From Sipunculus nudus (lineage: Eukaryota; Annelida; Sipuncula; Golfingiida; Sipunculidae): DNA of 64,000 bases. The stretch lies in NCBI GenBank assembly GCA_026874595.1, contig CM049317.1, positions 34,489,401 to 34,553,400 of the forward strand. The letters are read 5' to 3'. Below are positions 1 to 11,530 of this stretch, in pieces. How positions within the stretch are numbered: position 1 is the first letter of the stretch; every line of letters begins with the position of its first letter. The position numbers were made by a program, and so were the translations under genes. A model generated the notes under the pieces. It did no database searches and had not been told where the DNA came from. It saw only the letters and a program-made list of their open reading frames with translations.

Positions 1-360
1 AGGGGGCGTACATTGAATGAAAAGATTACCCGTGGGACTGGCCAAAAGTGGTCTTAATTCACTGGTGGTCATATCAGATAGGCCAGTTATAACGAAAGTC
101 CACAGAATGCAGGTGGTCTTTAAGACAGGTGGCCTTTAAGACAGGTGGTCTTTCAAACAAGTGGTCTTTCAGACAGGTAGTCTTATTAGACAGGTGGTCT
201 TTTAGACAGGGGGTCTTTAAGATAGGTGGTCTTTCAGATAGGTGGTCTTATTAGACAGGTGGTGTTATTAAACAGGTGGTCTTATTAAACAGAAGGTCTT
301 ATTAAATAGGTGGTCTTTCAGATAGGTTGTCTTATTACACAGATAGTCTTTCAGGCAGAG
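1..360. repeat. GGTGGTC minisatellite, copy A
   Basis: A degenerate tandem repeat of about 16 to 18 bases built on gacaggtggtctttca, with variants that carry ttattaga. It begins in a less regular stretch (actggccaaaagtggtcttaattcactggtggtc) that resembles terminal sequence of pogo/Tc1-like MITEs, so the array may have grown from a transposon end; that origin is inference. It lies in an intron of gene A, and its equivalent is near 35950..36420 in gene B. Confidence 0.8.
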
Positions 361-1300
361 TCAACGGTTTATATGTGATGGTCCAGCAGAAGATGCACAT
401 GTGTATGTAAAATGTGATGGTCTTGTACAGGGCGCAACTGTTAAGTGCATGTTAACTGTGTTACGGAACGCCACCGAGTGCATGTAAATTGTCTTAGGGA
501 AAGCCATCATGCACATGTAAACAGTGTCAAAGAACGCCATCATGCCAATGAAGACTGTGTGGGAACGCCATCATGTGCATGTAAACTATGTTAGGGAATG
601 CAAGCGAGTGCATGTAAAATGTGAATATGTTACGGAACGCAGTCATGCGCATGACAATTGTGTTTTTGGACGCCATCATATCCATGTAAACTGTGTTAAG
701 GAACCCCATGATGCGCATGTAAACTATGTAGGGAACGCCAACATGCACATTTAAATTGTTTTATTGGACGCCAACATACGCTTGTAAATTCTGCTACGTA
801 ACGCCATCATGCGCATGTACACTGTGTCAACGAACGCCATCATGCGACAGTAAACTCTCTCAGGGAACGCCAACATGCCTATGTAAACTGTGTTAGGGAA
901 CGTCACAATGTGCATATGAACTGTGAAAGGGAACGTTACCGAATGCATGTAAACTATGTTAGGGAACGCCATCGAGTGCATGTAAATTGTCTCAGGGAAC
1001 GTTATCAAGTGCATGTGAACTGCCATAGGAAACACCAGCATGCGCACGTAAATTGTGTTAGGGGACGCTTTTGCGCATGTAGGGAACCATGTAAGGGAAC
1101 GCCATCGAGCGCATGAAAACTGTCTTAGGAAACACCACCATGCGCATGTAAATTGTGTAAGGGGACGCCCTCATTTGCGTGTAAACTGTGTAAGGGAACA
1201 ATATCATGCGCATGTAACCTGTCTCAAGGAACGCCATCATGCGCATGTAAACTGTGTTACCGAACACCAAAATGTGCAAGTACACTAGCTGTTCCAGTTT
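361..1300. repeat. 33-bp minisatellite, copy A
   Basis: Roughly 28 degenerate copies of a 33-base unit close to gggaacgccatcatgcgcatgtaaactgtgtta. Because 33 is divisible by three, open frames appear on both strands with an 11-residue period (for example HHAHVNCVRER on plus). No splice or start signals suggest these are proteins. It sits in an intron of gene A and is matched by 36430..37345 in gene B. Confidence 0.9.
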
Positions 1301-1835
1301 TGGAAGGGAACGCCCCTTGTGATAATTTGTAACTGAATATATATATTATCTTTATTATCTCCATAAAAAAATAAATTTAAAAACCTTTGATTGACAAATA
1401 AATACTAAATGTAGTGGAATATTTCTTTTCTTAAAAACGATGGTATACGTTAATTTCACGGTTCCTTAGAATATATTGATTTTATATGGACATTTCCAGA
1501 CAAAAAAGATATAATTTGATTATACATAGATTAATTTTTCATCCAGATACATCTTTAATGAAAGCATGTAAACCAATATTGGGGCCTTTTCCTTTGTGTT
1601 TTTTTTTTAACTTACTGTGATTACTTTCTGTTTTGATATCTGTTTCTAATCAAATCGGAGATATACACGATCTTACGAAACTAATGTTACATCTTTCATC
1701 TATTAAAACTATTAAATTGATTTCTGCGTTTAGTTCTATGTGGTAACTAATTGGCAAAAAGTTTAAGTACCCCTTAATCACTTTCCATGCCATCTGACTA
1801 TTTATTTGTATTACCTAATTTAAATAAACACTCAC
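1301..1835 (-). other. Intron 2 of gene A, proximal part
   Basis: AT-rich intron sequence between the 33-bp minisatellite and exon 2 of gene A. It aligns by eye with 37346..37854 in gene B, with many small differences. I see no coding or repeat signal in it. Confidence 0.6.
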
Positions 1836-1988
1836 CGACGCAAGGTTGTGTGTTGCAGGTTATCGTTTGGTTGTTGCCAACACTGCCGGTACATCCAGCA
1901 GGCGAGTCGCAGTACCTGGTTCTATACTGTGTACCGCCGTCACAAGTTTTAGTGCAGGGTGAAAAGGGCCCCCATGGTGTCCAATTCC
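1836..1988 (-). CDS. Gene A exon 2: TSP1 domain
   Basis: A 153-base phase-1 to phase-1 exon encoding one thrombospondin type 1 repeat. It has the WTPWGPFSPCTKTC start (WxxW and CxxTC-type motif), a central RTRYC and six cysteines. The NQT sequon is a possible N-glycosylation site. The acceptor is ctacAG at 1989..1990 and the donor is GTGAGT at 1830..1835. The translation is identical to gene B exon 2, and the DNA differs by one synonymous base that I can see. TSP1 repeats mediate adhesion and matrix binding in secreted and membrane proteins. The gene continues off the left edge, so its domain order beyond this exon is unknown. Confidence 0.93.
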
Positions 1989-2109
1989 CTGTAGTAGATA
2001 ACACATATATAGAGATGCATACAGTACTCAAATCTTAATTATAATAATAAATTAGAATACATAGCATTTATATGGCGCCGATTCTCCGATTGTCGGACTT
2101 ACAGCGCGT

Positions 2110-2138
2110 CACACACACACACACACACACACACACAC
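2110..2138. repeat. CA microsatellite
   Basis: An uninterrupted (CA)n run of about 14 units. The same place in gene B (38131..38140) keeps only about five units, so this is a length-variable site. Confidence 0.95.
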
Positions 2139-3537
2139 CGATAACTTGTTCTTTTCCATGACTGATGCGGGCTCTAACTCAGTCAAACACGCTATTTAAG
2201 GAAAATCATTTGCAGCGCAACCCTCAACCAGGGTCAGGCTTATTGAAAGGAAAATACAACAAACCTGAACCGTTTTCGCCGGATAAAGTACAGCAATAGA
2301 AATATCAAAGCGTATATGACATTATGGATGCTAAATAACATCTTAATATGACGCATATAACGCATGATAATTGTCCAAAATACATGACATGTCTAGCGTA
2401 ATACCTGATCAATTAAAACATGAAAGAACATGTAATATACCCATACATGGAGCCAACAAAGTGGCATAGCGTATGTTATGACATTAAATGAAACCATATA
2501 TGACCTTTTGTGTATATAAAGTGCTCCAAATAAATCTTATACTCGGTCATACTGCTCCTAGTGTACACGGGTACCTGCACTGCAGATAAATCTTCGGATC
2601 CCTCATCCACGACGTTGTATGAAGGTAACGTGTGTAAGGAATGTCAACTCTTGATCACAACAAACTCGTACCCACTTACAAAGCACAATTTCAAGAAAAC
2701 CTGCCCCTGTGACTCTTTGTAAGTCTTAACTTCTCTCGCGTGTTTATCCATTGTTAATGACTTTAGAAAATCAAATGATACATGTTATTAACCAAAACTT
2801 ATAGAGAAGAGATTAGTTTCAAATTGGGTTTTAAATGATATAAAAGTCGGAGATTTCGCATTATAGACTATTGGAGATTTTCCAAGCGAGGCGCATTATA
2901 GACTTTTTGGGCTATGAAACGGAAAGAACGTTCACCTAGTTTCATATGACATTTTGGTACTTTAAGTTGTTTCCGCCAGCCGGACGAAGCTTGGAATATG
3001 TATCACACGACTTACGTTGTATACATGATGAGGTGAGTATTTGATTTATTAACACATTCTTTTAAATATTATTTTAAGCCTCGGTATAGCCACCAATTTC
3101 CGGATAGCAATATACTGCGATAGGTGGTAGTATACTGCGATTCATATGTTTCAATATCTTGCAAATAAGTGTATTTTCTGGTATGTATAACACGAGGAAT
3201 ATGTTTTTTAATTCATTATCATATTGATTATAATGATACAATGAAAGTGTTAGTTACTTTTTGTTTACAGTGGTCAAATAAATATGTTAGATTTTTTTTT
3301 ATAATTCTGTTTCTTTACGCCTTATATATGCAGCTAACTTGGATATAAGAGCTTTCTGGGGTGTGGCGTATCAAATTGAAAGACTGTTGTTCTTGGTCAA
3401 TAACACTGTTCAATTGACACGTGGTATTTTTACGGTTACACACTATATAAAGAAGGAATATTAATAAATGGTTATATTGTTGTTTGACAATGTTAAGCAC
3501 TTTATTTATTTTTTTTTCACTGTAAGCGTAGTTATTA

Positions 3538-3720
3538 CCCAAGCGGGTCCGGACCCCCCCCCCCCTTTTTTTTTTCTTTAGGGCTTCAGACAAAATTTTT
3601 GCCGCCGGCCCCCCCCCTTTTTCAGACCTGAGGACCTTTTCTTTAGGGTTTTCATTTGTCCTCCTGGGTTGGACCCCCCCCCTTTTTTTTTTCCTAAATC
3701 CTGGATCCGCCCCTGCAGTG
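3538..3720. mobile_element. hAT-like MITE with C/T runs
   Basis: An insertion present in gene A intron 1 and absent from the matching site in gene B near 39568. The right end reads cctggatccgcccctgcag. The left end, gcgggtccggacc, is a loose inverted match to the complement of the right end (gcggatccagga). The GCGGATCCAG-type terminus is common in invertebrate hAT-related short elements. The inside is three blocks of C-run followed by T-run. Target duplications are not clear. Confidence 0.5.
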
Positions 3721-4324
3721 ATCAAGAATAAACCTAAATTAAATGGGACAGACCTTTGATCGTATGGTCCATCAAGCAAAAAAAAAATGTTTTAATTATC
3801 GACAGGCAGATTGTCTCTTCACTTAACTCAACCAATTCAGATGGCAGCATTTTTAGTAGTAACTTTTTTGTTATTGCCATCGATAAGTGTCAGCCACGTT
3901 TAACACAATATCGAAAATAGGAAAAAAAAATATCGATTTATGAAAACCATCATAAGATATGCGAATCGCTGTATCGCGATATGCTGGTAAATCAATAATA
4001 TCGCACACCCCTAATATTTTTTTATCGATGTAACCGTCCCCATGTTATGCTAGATTAACTTAGTATCGTGTACATCTGCAGAATTTCGTTCTGGTTTAGG
4101 ACTGTATGACGGAGCAATAGTACTCGCCTCCTATCATTTTCTATCTTGCTGCGACTGCTTCTCCCATCTGTGAATCGTCTGATCGAACCCTGGACCACAG
4201 AAGATATTAATTTATTAAAACTTGTTTCGTTACTTTAACAAGAAGGTTAAGCATCTGACTAAATGCCTGACTAATCAGTAATTCATATTAACCGACTTTC
4301 GAATTTATATTATTTTTATAATCA

Positions 4325-4376
<52 letters not shown>
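4325..4376. repeat. TA microsatellite, gene A intron 1
   Basis: A near-pure (AT)n run. In gene B the same site (40223..40314) is a CT run followed by a longer TA run, so the tract has changed composition since duplication. Confidence 0.95.
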
Positions 4377-4378
<2 letters not shown>

Positions 4379-4936
4379 GAAGAATTAAGCCAACACACAA
4401 CTTAGGCAACCATTGGTTTAATCATTATTCAGTTAAAAATGTGCCTATATATATATATATATTGCGTGGCAGACAGAAGGCCGTATTCTAGGGAATAAGG
4501 CTACAAGGGAAAATTGTATCACGTTGTCATAAAGCGGGAGAAATTAAGCCAATTCAGCTTTAAAGAAAATTTGTACAACCCTTCCAATGTGGTTCCACTC
4601 ATATACACCATTAGAATATAAACAACAGATTTAACTATGAAGTCCGGTATGCAGTAAAGAACATCAAATACCTTGGCCAAACAATTTTCTCATAGCAATT
4701 CTCTGTAGTGAATCAATAAAAATAATTATAAGGTTTATTTTCGGTAATAAGGTTTCTTATATTTGTCTTAACGCAAAACATATACTCACCATTAAGCAGT
4801 ATTTGACCCATGTAACGTAGAAGAAAGAGCTTACGTCGGTTACAATAAAAATAAAACTATAGATATACATTTTAACAGCGAAATAGTAACGTTCAATTAA
4901 AAACGGTTAACAAACATGATGCGAACAAATAATTAC

Positions 4937-5012
4937 CAGTAACAGGTGCAGGAAGAACCACAGCTATGAAAACAACCGTAACAGCAACCATTGGCAGCCT
5001 GGTCGACGTCAT
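4937..5012 (-). CDS. Gene A exon 1: start codon and signal peptide
   Basis: ATG at 5012 opens 25 codons plus one base before a GTAATT donor at 4931..4936. The peptide begins MTSTRLPMVAVTVVFIAVVL, a short basic n-region followed by a hydrophobic core, and ends APVTG; this is a typical secretory signal peptide. The exon leaves phase 1, which fits exon 2 exactly. A TATA box lies 68 bases upstream. The start is chosen because the same ATG, length and donor are conserved in gene B, where four of the 25 complete codons differ in amino acid. The sequence is too short for a family call by itself; the call depends on the splice fit. Confidence 0.85.
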
Positions 5013-5078
5013 TTTTCTGTCTTCCCTGATATTCAGAAGAGAGAGCGCACGAATGACAACAGTCGTCTGGGCAGCTGC

Positions 5079-5126
5079 CTTATATAGACGTCAACCACGT
5101 CAGAACCTTAGGGCTCCGACCAATCA
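5079..5126 (-). promoter_or_regulatory. Gene A core promoter: TATA and CCAAT boxes
   Basis: Reading the minus strand there is TATATAAG at 5079..5086 preceded by TTGACGTC, a CRE-like half site. An inverted CCAAT box (ccaatca on plus at 5120..5126) lies about 34 bases further upstream. The spacing to the ATG implies a 5' UTR of roughly 40 bases. The same elements occur in gene B, with CATATAAG replacing TATATAAG. Function is inferred from motif and conservation. Confidence 0.6.
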
Positions 5127-5338
5127 GGAGCTTTATAAGCCTCTATCAAATAACTGTTTTATTACTAGACTGTCACGTGATAAATATTTTATTAAATGTA
5201 CACATTGAAGCATCTGAAGGTAAGCTGTACAGCGCTAACGGCAGGATAAGTTTAAACCATTGTAAAATGTGCATATGTGAAATTTCAATAAATAAGAAGA
5301 GGTTATTATCTGTGGTAAACACACACGCCATGACACAA

Positions 5339-5372
<34 letters not shown>

Positions 5373-7230
5373 CAAATAATGTCATCTTTTCTTTACGTTT
5401 CCGTACTTTATCTTCCTTCACTACTTCACTGTTACATATATCTAATGTATAGCTAATATAGGTTATATTTGCTCTCCGTATAAATACTGGTTATCAAACC
5501 TCGTTAAAAGAACCTGTGCTTGTGTGTGTTGGGGGGAGGGGAGGTTCGAAATCCCCTGCCCAACCTCACCCCACATTGCGAAACTGCACCTATCATGACT
5601 GAATGTAAGAATTTTTATTTATGTTAGTGAGTTTGCATTATTATATGCTGATAGTTATAAGAATTAATATATTTAATAAAAAAAATATTAACTTTATAGG
5701 TAGGGGAGAGTTAAATCAGCGTGTTGAAATTTCGGAGGATAAAGTAGGCCAAAAATAATCAATTACTCTATGGATTCGCCGCTCCCGCTTTTCGAGCGTC
5801 TTTTTTTTCTTTTTGCAATGAGAATCAGTTCAATTACCATTTCAAATTACAGCGGGCTGAGTAAATGGTTTATAATAAAATGACCTAGGTGGGGGGGGTG
5901 GATCTTTTTTTTTTCGCATTACGCATACCGCGCGTCGAGTAAACGCAGACTGGTGCATATCCTGCACTTACATAGTAACATAGGACTATATATAGAAAGT
6001 GTCAGCGGGCTTTACTATTGTGCACGATATAGCAGCAGACGGAATGCCTTTTTTATGTAGTTGCCCATTCGCTTAGCTATGATTTAAGATCACTGCATTT
6101 GCTGTGAAGTTACTTGTTGTGTGATGGACTATAAACCTCTCAAGAATGCTGATCCTGCCATCACAGGCGTTATATATGTGATTTTTTTTCATACCTGTTC
6201 ACTCTTTTTCACATGCTAGTTGTGTCTTCTGATCAATCATAAAAAAATAAACATAAAAGGGAATTCCCCTATCTTATTAGTTTAAATATATAAGAAAAGT
6301 CTGAATTAAATAACTTTGATTATCTTGATAATTCTTATAAATATTTGTTAGGTTATAAACAAATCTCGTCAATTGATTAAAATTTACATGTTATATTGTT
6401 TCAATATTAAACATTTCTGTTTAATCAAGAAATAAAATAACATATGGTTTAATATTTTTTTTTTCCATTTAAAGTAGCTTGTTCTAATAAGGTATGAAAA
6501 ATAAAGTACTCCTTAAACATTTATCGTTTTAGTAATATCAAAATACCATAACAATTAAAGAAACCGTATAACTACAAATACCAATTAAAATAATAGGAAG
6601 TCAGATTTTTAAATAACAGTAACTTAATAAGGTCGAGTGGGCCAGCCAAACTCTGAAAAGTCCTTAAAAATTATTAAACGGCATGGCATGCTAATAACAG
6701 GCATCCCGTGTGGGATCTGTTCAGTGTTTGAAGTTAAAAGATGTTGGTGAATGCCATCGTAAAATCTGAATGTGAAGGCCATTTCGAAGGTTATCAGGTT
6801 CCCAAGGTATAATTATATAATATACTTGTTTGGTTTAATATAGGCAACTTTTTTAAAATTTGATTGACCAAATATCAAACTCTTTTGTTGATTGCAAGTG
6901 TTTTTTCTTTACAAACTGATTAAATTAGAATGAAACAAAAACAGCAGATAATTAACTACATAAGACTGATTTCAACGAATTGGTAACCCTGTGTTTGCAC
7001 TGTACATATAGTCTGATCGCCTGTCCGTGGGTTTGTATTTTTGGATTTCAAACTTTGACAGTTTATCATGCATGGGCCACATCGGAAACCTATTGTTTTC
7101 TATATGACTGTCAAAGGCGTCAATTTATTTTCAAGGGCGGGGGGGGGGGGTAATCTGCACACACAGACACACATATACATATCGTCTGTATGACAAATAT
7201 TAAATATATAAGTGCCTGCATGACACATTT

Positions 7231-7254
7231 CAAATATATATATATATATATATG

Positions 7255-7293
<39 letters not shown>
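7231..7293. repeat. TA microsatellite
   Basis: An interrupted (TA)n tract that creates spurious YIYIYI-type open frames on the minus strand. Confidence 0.95.
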
Positions 7294-7295
<2 letters not shown>

Positions 7296-8144
7296 TTAAT
7301 CACATTTTAAAAACATTGCAATTAAGTATAAGGTTTTAGAAAATAAGGTTTTATGTATCTAGCATGTAAACTACGTTTAGATATAATATTTCACATAAAA
7401 CTCACAAGTGAAACCAAAGTCTATAGTCCTATTTATTCAAATTTGTAATTGCAATATATAAATATTATTCCCTGAATAGTAGGGGGGCAGGAATACATTG
7501 ACCATCCCCCCTTGCCAAAAAGTGTGTGTGTGTGTGTGGGGGGGGGGGGTTATGTACCCCTACCCCTACCCCCATCCCCCACCCCCCCTATTATTGACGA
7601 CCCTGATGACTGTGGCCTGGAGCGATGCATAGCTAATATGGCATAGCCACGTCTTGGTTTGCTTTGGATGACAGTTTGTTCTCAGTATTAGCATGTATTG
7701 ACAATTGAACAGTAGCTTCTTGAGCACTTTAACACATAACAGAAGTTAAACTCCTTCCTCTGCAGTGATATAAACATTTTCTTTCTTTCTTATTACAATG
7801 AAGCAGATCATGTCTCAAAGCGATACACTACACAAATTTTTCAGTTGTGATAGTTGTTACTGGTGAATTATAAATTTTATATTATCTTTTTTTAAACTAG
7901 ATTTATTTAATTTCAGAGCCTAAAAGAATGCACATGCTACTTTGCCAACTGCAGTAAGAAATATAGATACATGTATTATAATGACATAATGTGTATCAGT
8001 GAAAACATTTGTTTTTAAAAATCGTTGACAAATTAATCGATTACACGGAAAGTTTATTTCCTTATAAATTGAACGAACGTCCGAGGTTTTTAAAACCGTT
8101 TTGGTCAAATACATATACGATAAGTATAATAAGGAAAATTCATT

Positions 8145-8145
8145 G

Positions 8146-8188
<43 letters not shown>
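8145..8188. repeat. TAA microsatellite
   Basis: About 14 units of (ATA)n. The matching place near 43456 in the second copy has only a few degenerate units. Confidence 0.95.
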
Positions 8189-9298
8189 TAATAATAATTT
8201 GGTTATTTGACTGAAATTGCCCTCTTGAGCTTTACCCTTTATTATTTACTTTAAATATATCATTTAGTAGGTTTGACGATATATTACACCTTTTTTCACC
8301 TCGAATATTAGACGATCTGTATACTATTAATGCAAGATGATGTGTTTTTATGAGTTAAAAGACCTTTCTATTAGCTGTCAAAAACTTGGATTCCAAATGT
8401 TGGTACTCTTATTTCTAGCTTTTATGATATATCTAGAGGTGTTCTAAATATTTACGACTCAGACATACCTTTTTCAAATAATGTGTTAGTGCATGTCATT
8501 TAATTCTTTAAAACTTCTCTTTATCTGATCATATACCTGTAGATTTTTTTTGGTCAGGTGAAAAGCCATGCCTGGTGAAAGATGGTATTTTGATAATTTA
8601 CATGTTCATATAAGGTGCATCAGTGATAATCAGTCGCATGAAAGCTAAGGTCCTGTCAGTTGCTAAAATCAACTAGAATACGGGTATTGACAAACGGCTA
8701 CGTGTATCCGCCAAAATTAGTGTGGTAAGTGAGGCAAGGATCGAGTAAAAACTTAATACCTTGTAAAAAAATTATGCCTTTTAAATGTATGTTAAACCAT
8801 ATGCCATGTGTGTTTACTTGAATTTTTGGATTAAGTATATGATAAAATGATAAAATGTTATATGTTATGGTATTTGTTTTTGTTGTTTTAGTGAATGACA
8901 TGCATTTAGAAATAGAAATGTTTGCAAACTACAATCATACCAAGGACAAGTGTCAATAGCAATATGGAAGTTCTTATGATATTGGGTTAACTAGTGTGCA
9001 TTAAAAAGTGTGATGCATTTTAAATCAGTTTCAAAATATAATATTGATTTGGGTTCTGTTGTATTTGAATATTATTTATTTTCACCTTGCCGTATGACGC
9101 TTGTTATAGTACACTCCCTGAGTTGGATTTCCAAAATGAAATTGCAATTCTATTGGATTCACACATGCATGGCGTAATGTTTATTGATTATTATTCATAA
9201 CAATGATATTATTCATTATACAATTTGCTAATAAAGTTATAACAATGAATCAAACTGTTTTCTGTCATATGTTATGTCTTCACTCTTCTCTCCTGGTC

Positions 9299-10402
9299 AG
9301 TGGTGGATCCAGAAGGGGGATTCCACCCCCCCCTCCCCCGTTGAGCTGTAACACCTCTCATGTTATTTGTTTCTTTTCCCTTTATTCGTTATTTGATTTT
9401 AAAATCTCAGGTTCCGGTTTTTTCCATAGCAATTACTTTTATTTAAATCATCTTCAGTTTTTTACATTATAATTCATGAAATGAGGATATTAATGTACGT
9501 TTGAGTGATTTGCTCCTTTAAGATAGCATTCAAATATTTCTATCAACTGAGGGAGGGGATCTTTCCGTATACACTCTGTTGGGTTACTTCACCGAAGTAC
9601 CCCCTAACTGGACTCGTCTGTGAGTGAGGCATGGCCTTTCCATTAGCCAGGAGAGGGCTCGGCAAGGGTTGGGGTGGAAAATCTCACCGCTCCCCGGCTG
9701 ATATACTTGAGCTCTGAGTCCTGCATGTGCTCTGCCTAAACCGCAGAAGCCGGCAAAATGCAAAGTTTAATAGACTTCTACATCAATTATTTTCCCACTA
9801 TGATTGATTTTAAGAGGAATAGTTGTTGTGGAACAGAAAATCCTCATATTTCTGGTTAAAGGTGCTTCACAATGTCTTCTGTACATTGCATATTTAAAAA
9901 AAAAAATCTCTCCAAATGGGAGGGGGCACTCCCTCACATACCCCCTAACCCCCTCCCCTTCCTCAATGTACCTGTGATTAAATTAAAACAGAAAATCCTG
10001 ACTATAGATTTTATTCGTGGTTGAATATATATTTATAAGTTCATAAAAATGCATCAATGCCTTAATGTCACTACCCACAGGTTTCGTGCGCACTGCGTGA
10101 CACTCATCAGGTGACACTCATGGGAGTCACGTGATGAGTGCCACGCGGTGCGCACGAAACCTGCGGGTAGTGACATTAATGCATAAATGCATTTTTATGA
10201 ACTTATAGCAGCTCTACTTTATGTGTCGCGCACTTTTGAGCACTTTGATCCTGGAATGGCAATAATTCAGATATATATATGTTATATGTATATAATAACC
10301 CCCCCCCCCCCAAAAAAAAAAGAATTAAATGCTTAATTGTCCACCAACTCAATATACCCCCCCCCCCCCCGTTCTCGAATTTCTGGATCCGCCACTACCA
10401 GT
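9299..10402. mobile_element. Pair of hAT-type GGATCC termini
   Basis: Position 9299 begins cagtggtggatccagaaggggg, followed by C-runs. At 10380..10402 the inverted form ctggatccgccactaccag occurs after a C-run. Both match the CAGTGGCGGATCCAG terminus found on short hAT-like elements in invertebrates. They could be ends of one nested 1.1-kb element or two truncated elements; the 174-bp palindrome lies between them. The right end is eroded in the second copy near 44060. Confidence 0.35.
10034..10207. mobile_element. 174-bp near-perfect palindrome (foldback MITE)
   Basis: Two arms of about 76 bases are inverted copies with only a handful of mismatches, running from tataagttcataaaaatgc to its complement. 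They surround a short loop that itself contains gtgac/gtcac. Such a structure would form a long hairpin. No coding capacity is present. A nearly identical palindrome lies at 43685..43854 with different left flanking DNA. Foldback MITE is the most likely class; target duplications are not evident. Confidence 0.75.
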
Positions 10403-10599
10403 GATATAATATTTACGATAAAAAACATATTCTGTTGTCTTGTCCATGTATGCTGTGAAGGCAGCGAAGTTGTATAAATGGAAAATAACACGAAATATGC
10501 GATAAAATGACTGTGCGGTTACAACAATAACCATAAGAAGTAATATGAGCAACATACCTTCAGTTAATGACCAATATATGTACATCCATGGAGCCAAAT

Positions 10600-11135
10600 T
10601 TAAGAAAACCATTGTTAAAGTTAGGGTTAGAGTAAGGCCGATATATCAAACCAGTCCTGAGATATTAGCATGGATGTCTGCCGCGTAATCGTGTTTATTG
10701 GTGGCGCCACCTGTTAACTAAATGAAAAATCTATCCAAGATGTATTTACATGCAAAATATCAGGCGGATGAGTCAAACCACCGCAAAGATATGAATATTT
10801 TTTTCCTAAACATACAACAGATGGACACCATACACAGTAGATGCAGGTTGCGCCACCAGCTTTATGTATGATAAAGAGCTCTGTAAGATCTGTACTCATG
10901 CGTAATTCGCCATGAGATATAAGCATGGATTCTGCAGCGTAAACGTCACTGTAGGTGGCGCCACCTGTCTTATAAACGAGAAAAATATCCATGATGCCTA
11001 TATGGGCAAGATTTCTGGCAAATAAATCCAACCACTGCAGAAATGTGAGTAATTTTAACCCAAGGATGACAAACCCATGGACCATGGGCAAAAATGGTTA
11101 TAGATGGCGCCACCAGTTTTGTGTATGATATAAAG
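10600..11135. repeat. Degenerate ~255-bp tandem repeat, copy A
   Basis: Two related units can be aligned by eye. One begins gagatattagcatggatg near 10660 and the other gagatataagcatggattc near 10914; both run through gtaggtggcgccacctg-like sequence and aaaatatccatgatg-like sequence. The minus strand is open across both units, with similar peptides (YKTGGATY and HKAGGATC), but I see no start or splice context. It is matched at 44280..44800. Confidence 0.55.
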
Positions 11136-11139
11136 CTAT

Positions 11140-11530
11140 CGAAAAGAAATCGTGAGACAACACGGGAATACAATAGGTGCCGTAATCTGGCATGGTAGGT
11201 AGATCTGAGCTCTATAATTTTCTGTAATATATTCGTTGCTGCTTAGCCACTGCCTTTTATGTTGTTGTATACTTGAGTGATAATACAATTAGTACGTCAT
11301 CAAAAACCACACCATATCTACTTTGCCAGGTCAGACAAAATGCAACCGGTTGCGATACTTGATAACGACAACCTGCCGGTAAGGGGCAGCGTTCATCGGG
11401 TGACTTTGATTGGGGCCCAGACACGAGAGGTTTAGGGTCAAAATTAAGGATTTTGGCGTCTACTAATGTGTTGTGCTCAGAAACGCAACGTCCGCAACCT
11501 GTGCAACTTAGTATAGCTAGCGTTATGATG
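11140..11530 (-). other. Conserved spacer with exon-like open frame
   Basis: Spacer shared with 45300..45670. The minus strand holds an open stretch including CTGCGRCVSEHN and SPDERCPLPAG, followed by a GT at 11381..11382 after ccggcag. The frame is interrupted further on in the second copy. I do not recognise it. It could be a chance frame or the edge of the adjacent retroelement. Confidence 0.25.

Larger units (their letters stand above)
1989..4936 (-). other. Intron 1 of gene A
   Basis: A 2.9-kb intron between the signal-peptide exon and the first TSP1 exon. It contains a CA microsatellite, a poly-C/poly-T MITE-like insertion and TA runs, listed separately. The rest aligns with the gene B intron at 38008..40798 and shows no coding signal. 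Confidence 0.75.
5127..10033. other. Intergenic region upstream of gene A
   Basis: AT-rich sequence with no convincing coding exon on either strand. It contains CA/TA runs at 5338..5372, a G-run near 5885..5895, TA runs at 7231..7293, G-runs at 7139..7150 and 7538..7548, and a TAA array at 8145..8188. From 5127 to about 8270 it aligns with 41000..43560. From about 8271 to 10033 it has no equivalent between genes B and C. Confidence 0.6.

Noticed and set aside
361-1300. Histidine/cysteine-rich repeat proteins (HHAHVNCVRER)
   Set aside because: The frames come from the 33-bp period and are open on both strands; they lie within an intron of gene A.
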